From Streptomyces cinnamoneus (GTDB lineage Bacteria > Actinomycetota > Actinomycetes > Streptomycetales > Streptomycetaceae): a stretch of 64,000 bases of DNA. A model generated the notes under the pieces. The model did no database searches, was not told where the DNA came from, and saw only the letters and a program-made list of their open reading frames with translations. The position numbers and the translations under genes are program-made. The stretch lies in NCBI RefSeq assembly GCF_002939475.1, contig NZ_PKFQ01000001.1, positions 4,957,001 to 5,021,000 of the forward strand. The letters run 5' to 3'. Shown here in pieces: positions 50,656-58,590 of the stretch. Every line of letters starts with the position of its first letter. Positions within the stretch are counted from its first letter, which is position 1.

Positions 50656-51069
50656 TCAGTTCAGCAGGCTGCCCTGGAGTTCGGCGCGGAGGTCGGGCGT
50701 GAGGACGTTGCCCGCGCGGTCGACCAGGAGGGCCATCTCGTAGCCCACGAGGCCGATGTCGCACTCCGGGTGCGCCAGAACGGCGAGGGAGGAGCCGTCG
50801 GAGACGGACATGATGAAGAGGAATCCCCGTTCCATCTCCACGACGGTCTGGTTGACCGTGCCCCCCTCGAAGATGCGGGACGCACCGGCGGTCAGCGACG
50901 TCAGGCCGGAGGCCACCGCCGCCAACTGGTCGGCACGGTCCCGCGGAAACCCTTCGGACATCGCCAGAAGAAGTCCGTCGGCGGACACCACCACCGTGTG
51001 CGACACCCCCGGGGTGTTGTCCACGAAGTTGGTGATCAACCAGTTCAGATTCTGCGCCGCCTGGCTCAT
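50656..51069 (-). CDS. cvnB1: conservon roadblock/LC7 protein CvnB (outer copy)
   Basis: This 137-residue roadblock/LC7 protein differs from the inner CvnB at only two visible residues (LITNFVD for LITSFVD, and FIMSVSD for FIMSISD). Such identity implies that the two roadblock proteins could mix between systems. The ATG at 51069 is preceded by an in-frame TTG at 51078 that abuts the CvnA stop. It should bridge the CvnA sensor and the CvnD GTPase on the inner membrane face. Confidence 0.94.
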   Translation of the reverse strand: MSQAAQNLNWLITNFVDNTPGVSHTVVVSADGLLLAMSEGFPRDRADQLAAVASGLTSLTAGASRIFEGGTVNQTVVEMERGFLFIMSVSDGSSLAVLAHPECDIGLVGYEMALLVDRAGNVLTPDLRAELQGSLLN

Positions 51070-51078
51070 CGGACTCAA

Positions 51079-54000
51079 CTAACGCTCCTGCTGGTGAGTG
51101 GGGCCAACATGATGACTGCCGGTGGTCGAACCGTTTCCGGCCTGACGTCCCTGCTGGATGCCCCGGCGGAGATTGGTCAGCCGGCCGCGTACGTCGTCAG
51201 GCGCACGCGAGACCTGCGGACCGGTCGGAAGGGACTGGGTCTCGGCGGTGCCCTCGACGAGGTTGGCGCGCGGCACCCGCCGCGGCAGCCCCGAGGAGGT
51301 GATCCCGCCCGCCGCCGGCTCGCGGACCTGCTCGGCCCGGCGCCAGCGCTCGTCGTTGGGGGAGCTGGCCCAGTCGTCCTGCGCACTGCCCTGGCGGGCC
51401 GGCGGGCCGGCCTGCGGGGCCGGTGCCTGGGGACCGGGCTGGGCGGCACGGCGCGGCGCGGGGCGCGCGGAGTCCGCGGGCTGCTCCGGCACGGCGCTCT
51501 CGCCCGCGCCGCCGCGGAACCAGCGCGACTCCAGCTCCTCGAACAGCGGCGAGGAGGCGCCGACGGCGGGCCGGCTGAACTGACCGGTCGTGCTGGTCAG
51601 CGGGTCGTCGTCCTCCGGCTGCGCGAAGTCCCGCGGCTGCTCGAACTGGCCGGTGCCAACGGACGGCGCGTCGCCGCCGTGCGGACGGGCGTACTCGCCG
51701 CTCGTGCTCGCCGGAGCGTCGCCGTGGCCGGCCGGGAGGTCGAACTGCCCGGTGCCGGACGGGCCGGCGGGCAGGCCGAACTGGCCGGTCGTGGAGTCCT
51801 GCTGGGTGCCGGGCGCGGACTGCGGGAACTGGCCGGTGGTGCCGTTCTGCCCGGTTCCGGGCGCCGGCAGGCCGAACTGGCCCGTGGACTCGGGCAGTCG
51901 CTCGCCGCTCGTGCCGCCCGGGCGCTCGCCCGAGGGGCCGGCGCCGATCGCCGGGAACTCGGCGGTGCCGCCGCGGCCGTCGGCCTGCGGGGCGCCGCCG
52001 GGCAGGCCGGGCCGGCCCGGAGCGGGCCGCTGCGGGCCGCTCTCGTCCGTGATGGGCGGGAACTGCGCCGTGTCGCCCGGACCGCCGCTCAGCTGCGCGC
52101 GCTCGGGGTTCGGCCGCGCGGCGGGATTCGAGGGCCCGGCCGGCCGGCCGGAGTTCTCGTGGCCCTCGTGGCCGCGCGGGGCGTCCTGCGCACCGCGCGG
52201 GGAGCCGTTGCCGGACAGCGGCCAGTCGTCGACCGGAGCCTGCTTCGGCTTGCGGCCGCCGGCCGGAGGCTGCCCGCCGGCCCAGTTCGGCTCCTGCCGG
52301 CCCGCGTCACCGGCGCCGCGCGCCGGCAGCTGCGGACGGCCGCCCGCACCGGGGGGCGGCGGCACGGCCGCCGGGCCCGCGGCGCCACGGCCGGCCGGCG
52401 CGCCGCCGGCACCCGGGGCGCCCTTGCGCGGCGCGGTGTCGAAGAGGCTGCCCGTCGCGGCACCGCCGGCGGGACCGCCCGCCGGGCCCTGCTGACGCTT
52501 GGGCAGGCCGCTGTCGGTCGTACCGGGGCGCGGCACGGGGGCCGGCGCCGGGCGCGGGCCGCTCGTGGGCGTCTGCTGGCGCGGCTGGCCGGGGCCCGCG
52601 GGCAGGCCGGGGCCGCCGCCGGGGCCACCGGCACCCGGGATGCCCGGAGCCGGCTTCTTGCCGCCCTGGGCGACGTCGACCGGCAGCATGACGAGGGCGG
52701 TCGTACCGCCGGAGTCCGACGGACGGAGCTGGATGCGGATGCCGTGTCGCAGGGACAGGCGGCCGACCACGAACAGACCCATGCGCCGCGAGACGGAGAC
52801 GTCCACGGTCGGCGGGGAGGCCAGGCGCTCGTTGATCGCCGCGAGGTCCTCCGGCGAGAGGCCGATGCCGGTGTCGTGGATCTCGACCAGCACCCGGCCG
52901 TCGGGCAGGGCGTGACCGGTGACCTTGACCTTGGTCTGCGGCGAGGAGAACGAGGTGGCGTTCTCGAGCAGCTCGGCGAGGAGGTGCACGAGGTCGTTGA
53001 CCACGCGGCCGGCGACCTCGGTCGGCGGCACACCGCTGAGCTCGATGCGCTCGTACTGCTCCACCTCGGACGCGGCGGCACGCAGGACGTCGACGAGCGG
53101 CACGGGCCGGGTCCACCGGCGGCCGGGCTCCTCACCCGCGAGGACGAGGAGGTTCTCGCCGTTACGGCGCATGCGGGTCGCGAGGTGGTCGAGGCGGAAC
53201 AGCGAGGACAGCTGGTCCGGGTCGGCCTCGCGGCTCTCGAGCTCGGAGATCAGGGACAGCTGACGCTGGATGAGGCCCTGGCTGCGGCGCGAGAGGTTGG
53301 TGAACATCGCGTTGACGTTGCCACGGAGCAGGGCCTGCTCGGCGGCGAGGCGGACCGCTTCCTGGTGCACGTGGTCGAAGGCCGCGGCCACCTTGCCGAT
53401 CTCGTCACGGCTGTGCACACCGACGGACTCCACGGACGTGTCGACGTCCTGCGGGTCGGTCTCGGACAGCTGCTTGACGAGCTCGGGCAGGCGCTCCTCG
53501 GCGACCTTCTGGGCGGTCTCCTGCAGACGGCGCAGCGAGCGCACCATGGAGCGGGCCACGACGAAGGCGCCGACGAGGGAGATGCCGAGGACCAGGATGA
53601 TGAGCACACCGTTGAGGTACGCCTCGTTCTGGGCGTCGTCACGCAGCTCACGGGCCTTCTGGTCCATCTGCGTCACGAGCGTCTGCTCGATCTTCGACAT
53701 CTCGCTGAGCTTGATCGTGTCCTGGTCGTACCAGTCCTGATAGCTCTTGTGGTCGCTCTTGAGGGCGTCGGAGTTGCCGAAGACGCGCTCGGCGAAGGTG
53801 GTGGCCTCGGTGATGTCGGCGATGCCGCCGTTGAGGCCCTTGAGCAGCTCCTCGGAGTCGCCGGCACGGATGGAGGCGAACCGCTTGAGGGCCTCGTCCT
53901 CGTTCTCGTGGGCGGAGGCGCCGTACTGGTGGTCGTTGGCCGAGAGCTGTGCGCCCTTGGGGTTGGCGAGCGCGGCGCTGATCACGGCTCGCTGGATCGA

Positions 54001-54729
54001 CGCGTACTCCTTGGCGGAGGAGAACGTCGCGAGCGCGCGGGTCGCGGTGATCATGTCGCTGTTGCTGGTGGCCTGGGCCATGTCCTGGGACAGGGACAGC
54101 AGCGAGGTGATGAGCGCGTCGTAGTTGCCGACCGTCTGAGAGATGTAGCTCTCGTCGGTGTAGGCGTCCTTACGGACGTCCTGGATCTTCTTCAGCTGAC
54201 GCGTGATCTCGACGATCGTGGTCCGCACGCCGACCATGGTCGGGTCGTTGGGCTTCACCTTGGCGGTGGTGCTGCCGAACGCCTGGATCTCGCGGTCGGT
54301 CTTCTCCCGGGACGCCACGATCGCGTCGGCCTTGGAGTTCTTCGCGACGAGCGGGCCCGCCGACCGGTCACGCTCCTCCTGAAGAGCGTCGGCGAGCTTG
54401 GTCGCCCGGCTCGTCATGTCGGTGAGGAGCTTCATGTGGTCGAGCTGGTCGACGTTCTGGAGGGACGTCTGAATACGCAGACCACCCAGGGTCGTCGCGG
54501 CGACGACCGGGAGCGCCAGCAGGGAGACCAGTCGGGTACTGATTCGCCAGTTGCGCAGGGCTATTCGTGAGCCCGGCCCCGTGGCCCCTTTCGCCTTCGT
54601 CGGCTCGGCGGCGGAGTCGCCGCCGCCCGGTGTCTCGACGGGCGTGCCTGCGGGCGTGCCGCGATCGGTCGCACCGCGCGGCTCCGGCTCCGCCGCAGCG
54701 CTGCCATCCCTCTTGAAACGTCCCTGCAC
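51079..54729 (-). CDS. cvnA1: conservon sensor kinase-like protein CvnA (outer copy)
   Basis: This 1216-residue membrane sensor heads the outer conservon. One helix lies near residues 66-84, followed by an extracytoplasmic helical sensing domain, a second helix near 362-384 (LNGVLIILVLGISLVGAFVV), a HAMP-like segment, and a kinase-like core with ELLENAT, DTGIGL and GLFVVGRLSLRHGI. The usual H box is absent; the His in RLDHLATRMRR is the one shared with the inner copy. A 450-residue Pro/Gly-rich linker with repeated TGQF-like motifs then leads to the same basic tail as the inner CvnA. The GTG start has GAGG about 11 bp upstream; 485 bp to the next gene hold its promoter region. Confidence 0.93.
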   Translation of the reverse strand: MQGRFKRDGSAAAEPEPRGATDRGTPAGTPVETPGGGDSAAEPTKAKGATGPGSRIALRNWRISTRLVSLLALPVVAATTLGGLRIQTSLQNVDQLDHMKLLTDMTSRATKLADALQEERDRSAGPLVAKNSKADAIVASREKTDREIQAFGSTTAKVKPNDPTMVGVRTTIVEITRQLKKIQDVRKDAYTDESYISQTVGNYDALITSLLSLSQDMAQATSNSDMITATRALATFSSAKEYASIQRAVISAALANPKGAQLSANDHQYGASAHENEDEALKRFASIRAGDSEELLKGLNGGIADITEATTFAERVFGNSDALKSDHKSYQDWYDQDTIKLSEMSKIEQTLVTQMDQKARELRDDAQNEAYLNGVLIILVLGISLVGAFVVARSMVRSLRRLQETAQKVAEERLPELVKQLSETDPQDVDTSVESVGVHSRDEIGKVAAAFDHVHQEAVRLAAEQALLRGNVNAMFTNLSRRSQGLIQRQLSLISELESREADPDQLSSLFRLDHLATRMRRNGENLLVLAGEEPGRRWTRPVPLVDVLRAAASEVEQYERIELSGVPPTEVAGRVVNDLVHLLAELLENATSFSSPQTKVKVTGHALPDGRVLVEIHDTGIGLSPEDLAAINERLASPPTVDVSVSRRMGLFVVGRLSLRHGIRIQLRPSDSGGTTALVMLPVDVAQGGKKPAPGIPGAGGPGGGPGLPAGPGQPRQQTPTSGPRPAPAPVPRPGTTDSGLPKRQQGPAGGPAGGAATGSLFDTAPRKGAPGAGGAPAGRGAAGPAAVPPPPGAGGRPQLPARGAGDAGRQEPNWAGGQPPAGGRKPKQAPVDDWPLSGNGSPRGAQDAPRGHEGHENSGRPAGPSNPAARPNPERAQLSGGPGDTAQFPPITDESGPQRPAPGRPGLPGGAPQADGRGGTAEFPAIGAGPSGERPGGTSGERLPESTGQFGLPAPGTGQNGTTGQFPQSAPGTQQDSTTGQFGLPAGPSGTGQFDLPAGHGDAPASTSGEYARPHGGDAPSVGTGQFEQPRDFAQPEDDDPLTSTTGQFSRPAVGASSPLFEELESRWFRGGAGESAVPEQPADSARPAPRRAAQPGPQAPAPQAGPPARQGSAQDDWASSPNDERWRRAEQVREPAAGGITSSGLPRRVPRANLVEGTAETQSLPTGPQVSRAPDDVRGRLTNLRRGIQQGRQAGNGSTTGSHHVGPTHQQER

Positions 54730-55140
54730 TAGCGTCGCAACCTCTGGACCAGGCGTCCCGCCGGTTGAGCGGTGGGACGGTGTCGAGTCGTGGGGGGACC
54801 GCGGTGCCCCCCTGGCGGTCCCGGGAATTCCAGCACAGTGCCGGATCTCCCAACAAGGCCGGTGGGGCAGGCGGGGGCAGCGGTGACAAAGGGTGACCGG
54901 AAGGGTGACGCACCGTAGAAGATTGAGCCCTGTATGTCGGACTTATTGCGATGAGTCGACCCCTTCGGACCCCCTGCCCGGGCGTGTCCCAGTCGCCATG
55001 ATCAGGAGCGGAACGTCAGGTTCAGCACCGCAATGTCCGTTTGGTGGCCCGTGGGTGACCGCCCGTTATGCCGCTTTTTTCGGTTCCATCGTGAGCAAAC
55101 TCACAGGAAACGCAAGACTTCTTCCTCACGCCCTTGGGGA

Positions 55141-55152
55141 TAGGCGCGCCTA
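55141..55152 (+). promoter_or_regulatory. 12-bp perfect palindrome upstream of a small gene
   Basis: TAGGCGCGCCTA is a perfect palindrome overlapping a TAGCCT -10-like element (55151-55156), about 60 bp before the 64-aa gene. It is a candidate operator. The gap from 54730 to here (upstream of the outer cvnA, transcribed away) is AT-richer toward 54920-55100 and probably holds both promoters; I see no gene in it. Confidence 0.4.
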
Positions 55153-55214
55153 GCCTGGACCTTTACACCCGTCGCGAAAGCGTCGAGAAACGACAACACA
55201 CGAGGCCCTCCACA

Positions 55215-55409
55215 GTGAAGAGCACGATGCCGTCCCGTAAGACCGCCAACCCGCGCCGCACCACGCTCGCCCACCTCGCCAAGGCCGACGCGCTGCGCTT
55301 CTTCGAGGCCGAGCGCCCGGAGCACGCGGTCGAGCTGCCCACGGCCACGGCCAACCCGCGCCGCACCGTCCTCATGACCGCTCCGGCCCCCCACGAGCAC
55401 CGCGACTGA
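55215..55409 (+). CDS. small hypothetical protein (64 aa)
   Basis: This 64-residue protein of unknown function carries two similar short segments: KTANPRRTTLAHLAKADALRFF near residue 9 and TATANPRRTVLMTAPAP near residue 45. The shared ANPRRT repeat gives it a two-fold look. The GTG at 55215 has GAGG about 9 bp upstream; an ATG four codons on is an alternative. It is conserved in position beside the conservon in my memory of S. coelicolor, but no role is known to me. Confidence 0.75.
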   Translation: MKSTMPSRKTANPRRTTLAHLAKADALRFFEAERPEHAVELPTATANPRRTVLMTAPAPHEHRD

Positions 55410-55526
55410 TCCGCGCGAGACGCTCCACCGCGGCCCGGCGGCGGCGCACGGGCCGCCAGCCGGGCCCCGCGATAGCCTGAGGTGGTCCGACTCCGGCCAT
55501 TACACACAAAGGGGCAACGGCTTCCC

Positions 55527-56300
55527 GTGCGCATCGCCAGGTTCTCCATCGACGGCAACGTCGCCTTCGGCGTGGTCGAGGGCGACGAACTCGACATCAT
55601 CAAGGGACACCCCTTCGCCGAATTCGAGCGCTCGGGGCAGAAGATCCCGCTGGACAAGGTGCGGCTGCTGCCGCCCGTCCTGCCCAACAAGGTCGTCGCC
55701 ATCGGCCGCAACTACGCCGAGCACGCCGCCGAGCTGGGCAACGAGGTCCCCGAGGTCCCCGTCACCTTCTTCAAGCCCTCGACCTCGGTCGTCGGCCCCG
55801 GCGACCCCATCGCGTACCCGTCCTTCTCCAGCGAGCTGCACCACGAGGCCGAGCTCGCCGTCGTCATCGGCCGCATGTGCCGCGAGGTCCCGCGCGAGCG
55901 CGTGAAGGACGTCATCCTCGGCTACACCTGCGCCAACGACCTCACCGCGCGCGACGTGCAGCAGCGCGAGAAGCAGTGGGCCCGGGCCAAGGGCTTCGAC
56001 ACCTCCTGCCCCCTCGGCCCCTGGATCGAGACCGGGCTGGAGCCGGCGGACATCGCCGCGGGCCTGGGCGTCCAGTGCACCGTCAACGGCGACCAGCGCC
56101 AGCTGGGCAGCACCGCCGACATGGTCCGCCCCATCGAGGACCTGATCGTCCACATCACCGAGGCGATGACGCTGCTCCCCGGCGACGTCGTGCTCACCGG
56201 CACCCCGGCCGGAGTCGGCCCCCTGAACGTCGGCGACGAGGTCGCCGTCACCATCGAAGGCATCGGCACTCTCACCAACAAGGTGATCAAGCGTGGCTAG
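55527..56300 (+). CDS. fumarylacetoacetate hydrolase family protein
   Basis: This 257-residue enzyme has the FAH fold and may act as a hydrolase, isomerase or decarboxylase on beta-keto or enol acids. The motifs seen are VVAIGRNYAEHAAEL near residue 56, FKPSTSVVGPG, the metal-binding Glu pair in SSELHHEAELAVVIGR near residue 100, ANDLTARDVQ with the Asp ligand, and GDVVLTGTPAGVGPL near the C-terminus. The GTG at 55527 is chosen over an earlier in-frame start because AAGGGG lies about 11 bp upstream and the family begins at MRIARF. It overlaps gltX by 8 bp and so is co-transcribed with it. Confidence 0.92.
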   Translation: MRIARFSIDGNVAFGVVEGDELDIIKGHPFAEFERSGQKIPLDKVRLLPPVLPNKVVAIGRNYAEHAAELGNEVPEVPVTFFKPSTSVVGPGDPIAYPSFSSELHHEAELAVVIGRMCREVPRERVKDVILGYTCANDLTARDVQQREKQWARAKGFDTSCPLGPWIETGLEPADIAAGLGVQCTVNGDQRQLGSTADMVRPIEDLIVHITEAMTLLPGDVVLTGTPAGVGPLNVGDEVAVTIEGIGTLTNKVIKRG

Positions 56301-57768
56301 CGCACCCGTACGCGTACGTTTCTGTCCCTCGCCGACCGGCAACCCCCACGTGGGCCTGGTCCGCACCGCCCTCTTCAACTGGGCCTTCGCCCGGCACCAC
56401 GGCGGCACCTTCGTCTTCCGCATCGAGGACACCGACGCGGCCCGCGACTCGGAGGAGTCGTACGAGCAGCTGCTCCAGGCCATGCGCTGGCTGGGCTTCG
56501 ACTGGAACGAGGGCCCCGAGGTGGGCGGTCCCCACGCGCCCTACCGCCAGTCGCAGCGCATGGACCTCTACAAGGACGTCGCCGCCAAGCTGCTGGACGC
56601 CGGCCACGCGTACCACTGCTACTGCACCACCGAAGAGCTCGACGCCCGCCGCGAGGCCGCCCGCGCCGCCGGCAAGCCCTCCGGCTACGACGGCACGTGC
56701 CGCGAGGTCACCGAGGAGCAGAAGGCGCAGTACGAGCGCGAGGGCCGCGAGCCCATCGTCCGCTTCCGGATGCCCGACGAGCCCATCACCTTCACCGACC
56801 TGGTGCGCGGCGAGCTCACCTTCACCCCGGAGAACGTGCCGGACTTCGGCATCGTCCGGGCCAACGGCGCGCCCCTCTACACGCTCGTCAACCCCGTCGA
56901 CGACGCGCTGATGGAGATCACGCACGTGCTGCGCGGCGAGGACCTGCTGTCCTCCACCCCGCGGCAGATCGCCCTCTACCGGGCGCTCGCGCAGATCGGC
57001 GTCGGCAACGGCACCACCCCGAGCTTCGGCCACCTGCCCTACGTCATGGGCGAGGGCAACAAGAAGCTCTCCAAGCGCGACCCGCAGGCGTCCCTCAACC
57101 TCTACCGGGAGCGCGGCTTCCTGCCCGAGGGCCTGCTGAACTACCTCTCGCTGCTCGGCTGGTCCCTCTCGGCCGACCAGGACATCTTCACGATGGACGA
57201 GATGGTCGCGGCCTTCGACATCAAGGACGTCAACGCCAACCCGGCGCGCTTCGACCTCAAGAAGTGCGAGGCGATCAACGCCGACCACATCCGCCGGCTG
57301 GACCCGAAGGCCTTCGCCGACGCCTGCGAGCCGTGGCTGAAGGCCCCCCACGCGCCGTGGGCCCCGGAGAAGTTCGACCGGGCCGCGTGGGAGGCGATCG
57401 CCCCGCACGCCCAGACCCGCCTCACGGTCCTCTCGGACATCACGGCCAACGTCGACTTCCTCTTCCTGGACGAGCCCGCCTGGGACGAGACGTCCTGGCA
57501 GAAGGCGATGAAGGAGGGCTCGGACGCCCTGCTGCGCACCGCCCGGACGGCGCTCGCCGAGGCCGAGTGGAACGCCGACGCCCTCAAGGCCGCCGTCGTC
57601 GCCGCGGGCGAGGAGCACGGTCTGAAGCTCGGCAAGGCCCAGGCGCCCGTGCGCGTGGCCGTCACGGGCCGCACGGTCGGCCTCCCGCTGTTCGAGTCCC
57701 TGGAGATCCTGGGGCGCGAGCGCACCCTGGCGCGCGTCGACGCCGCCCTGGCGAAGCTCGCGGGCTGA
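56293..57768 (+). CDS. gltX: glutamyl-tRNA synthetase
   Basis: GltX charges tRNA(Glu), and in bacteria without GlnRS it also puts Glu on tRNA(Gln) for correction by GatCAB. The 491-residue class I synthetase has the HIGH-like FCPSPTGNPHVGLVRTALFNWAFARHH block near residue 10, the FVFRIEDTDAARDSEES motif, the CYCTTEELDARREAARAAG zinc-like segment, and the KMSKS-like KKLSKRDP near residue 255. No GlnRS is seen in the window, and gatCAB is present, so the indirect route is expected. The GTG start overlaps the FAH gene. A 14-bp hairpin and the tRNA genes follow. Confidence 0.97.
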   Translation: MASAPVRVRFCPSPTGNPHVGLVRTALFNWAFARHHGGTFVFRIEDTDAARDSEESYEQLLQAMRWLGFDWNEGPEVGGPHAPYRQSQRMDLYKDVAAKLLDAGHAYHCYCTTEELDARREAARAAGKPSGYDGTCREVTEEQKAQYEREGREPIVRFRMPDEPITFTDLVRGELTFTPENVPDFGIVRANGAPLYTLVNPVDDALMEITHVLRGEDLLSSTPRQIALYRALAQIGVGNGTTPSFGHLPYVMGEGNKKLSKRDPQASLNLYRERGFLPEGLLNYLSLLGWSLSADQDIFTMDEMVAAFDIKDVNANPARFDLKKCEAINADHIRRLDPKAFADACEPWLKAPHAPWAPEKFDRAAWEAIAPHAQTRLTVLSDITANVDFLFLDEPAWDETSWQKAMKEGSDALLRTARTALAEAEWNADALKAAVVAAGEEHGLKLGKAQAPVRVAVTGRTVGLPLFESLEILGRERTLARVDAALAKLAG

Positions 57769-57785
57769 CCCCCGCCGCACCCGCC

Positions 57786-57828
57786 CCGTGGGGCCCGGCA
57801 GCCTCCCCGAGGCCGCCGGGCCCCACGG
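57786..57828 (+). terminator. terminator after gltX
   Basis: A perfect 14-bp inverted repeat (57786-57799 and 57815-57828), 18 bp after the gltX stop. Confidence 0.8.
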
Positions 57829-57853
57829 CGTTCGGGCCGGGCGTCTATCGATT

Positions 57854-57882
57854 TTGGACCCCCGTCCACCTTCGGGTAATGT
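57854..57882 (+). promoter_or_regulatory. promoter of the tRNA cluster
   Basis: TTGGAC (57854-57859) and TAATGT (57877-57882) are exactly 17 bp apart, 85 bp before the first tRNA. This is one of the best vegetative promoter matches in the window. Confidence 0.65.
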
Positions 57883-57967
57883 TCTTCCTGCGCCGCCCGA
57901 GAGGGCCGAGAGGCCCGAGCGGAGGGCGCAAGCCGGACAAGACCCCTTCCGAGGGGTGGAGTTACGG

Positions 57968-58039
57968 TGGGGTATGGTGTAATTGGCAGCACGAGGGTTT
58001 CTGGTTCCCTTAGTCTAGGTTCGAGTCCTGGTACCCCAG
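57968..58039 (+). tRNA. tRNA-Gln (CUG), first copy
   Basis: The 72-nt cloverleaf has the 7-bp acceptor TGGGGTA/TACCCCA, discriminator G, TTCGAGT in the T arm, and the anticodon loop TTCTGGT, giving CUG (Gln). The base pair closing the anticodon loop is T-T, a mismatch that the second Gln copy does not have. CCA is not encoded. Confidence 0.93.
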
Positions 58040-58118
58040 CAAGAGAAATCCACCGGAAATTCTCTGGCAAAACTACTGATAAAGTAGTCACCGCGCGAAA
58101 GCGCAAAGCGAAGTGCAA

Positions 58119-58191
58119 GCCCCCGTTGTGTAGCGGCCTAGCACGCCGCCCTCTCAAGGCGGTAGCGCCGGTTCGAATCCGGTCGGGGGTA
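58119..58191 (+). tRNA. tRNA-Glu (CUC), first copy
   Basis: The 73-nt gene has anticodon CTC in the loop CCTCTCA, T arm GGTTCGAATCC, acceptor GCCCCCG/CGGGGGT with a terminal G-T pair, and discriminator A. Its body is identical to the two other Glu copies below. Confidence 0.94.
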
Positions 58192-58230
58192 CTGGTTTCC
58201 GGACGGGGTCACCCGAAGGAGATCGCTAGG

Positions 58231-58303
58231 GCCCCCGTTGTGTAGCGGCCTAGCACGCCGCCCTCTCAAGGCGGTAGCGCCGGTTCGAATCCGGTCGGGG
58301 GTA
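58231..58303 (+). tRNA. tRNA-Glu (CUC), second copy
   Basis: Identical 73-nt sequence to the copy at 58119. It lies 39 bp after it and 18 bp before the second tRNA-Gln. Confidence 0.94.
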
Positions 58304-58321
58304 CTGGTTATAAAACCACCA

Positions 58322-58393
58322 TGGGCTATGGTGTAATTGGCAGCACGAGTGATTCTGGTTCATTTAGTCTAGGTTCGAGTCCTGGTAGCCCAG
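58322..58393 (+). tRNA. tRNA-Gln (CUG), second copy
   Basis: The 72-nt gene has acceptor TGGGCTA/TAGCCCA, anticodon loop TTCTGGT (CUG) and anticodon stem AGTGA/TCATT with one G-T pair. It differs from the first Gln copy in one acceptor base pair and in the anticodon stem, so it is not a simple recent duplicate. Confidence 0.93.
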
Positions 58394-58431
58394 CGCAGAT
58401 TGTGTTCTTAGTCTGCACAATGCAAAAGCAG

Positions 58432-58504
58432 GCCCCCGTTGTGTAGCGGCCTAGCACGCCGCCCTCTCAAGGCGGTAGCGCCGGTTCGAATCCGGTCGGG
58501 GGTA
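58432..58504 (+). tRNA. tRNA-Glu (CUC), third copy
   Basis: Identical 73-nt sequence to the copies at 58119 and 58231. It is the last gene of the cluster; a T-tailed hairpin follows within 10 bp. Confidence 0.94.
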
Positions 58505-58512
58505 CAGATGAG

Positions 58513-58546
58513 AAAATGCCTTTCGCTTCGGCGAGGGGCATTTTTT
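58513..58546 (+). terminator. terminator of the tRNA cluster
   Basis: A stem of 12-13 pairs with G-T pairs and a TTCG loop is followed by six Ts: a canonical intrinsic terminator, unusual for this genome. Confidence 0.85.
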
Positions 58547-58555
58547 CATGCGTCC

Positions 58556-58584
58556 TTCCGCCGCCTGTGGGGCAGCGCCATAAT
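58556..58584 (+). promoter_or_regulatory. promoter of the MEDS gene pair
   Basis: TTCCGC (58556-58561) and CATAAT (58579-58584) are 17 bp apart, and the ATG at 58591 lies 6 bp after the -10. Transcription would begin at or next to the ATG, so the message is probably leaderless; no ribosome-binding site is seen. Confidence 0.6.
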
Positions 58585-58590
58585 CCGGGC

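Noticed and set aside
51590..52090. Repeated short DNA motifs resembling a CRISPR array
   Set aside because: The repeats encode the TGQF motifs of CvnA1 in frame, are irregular in spacing and length, and no cas genes are near.
50605..54570. 1321-codon open frame on the plus strand opposite the outer conservon
   Set aside because: It is the shadow of CvnA1, made of repetitive Arg/Leu/Gly residues; the minus-strand genes fit known families throughout.
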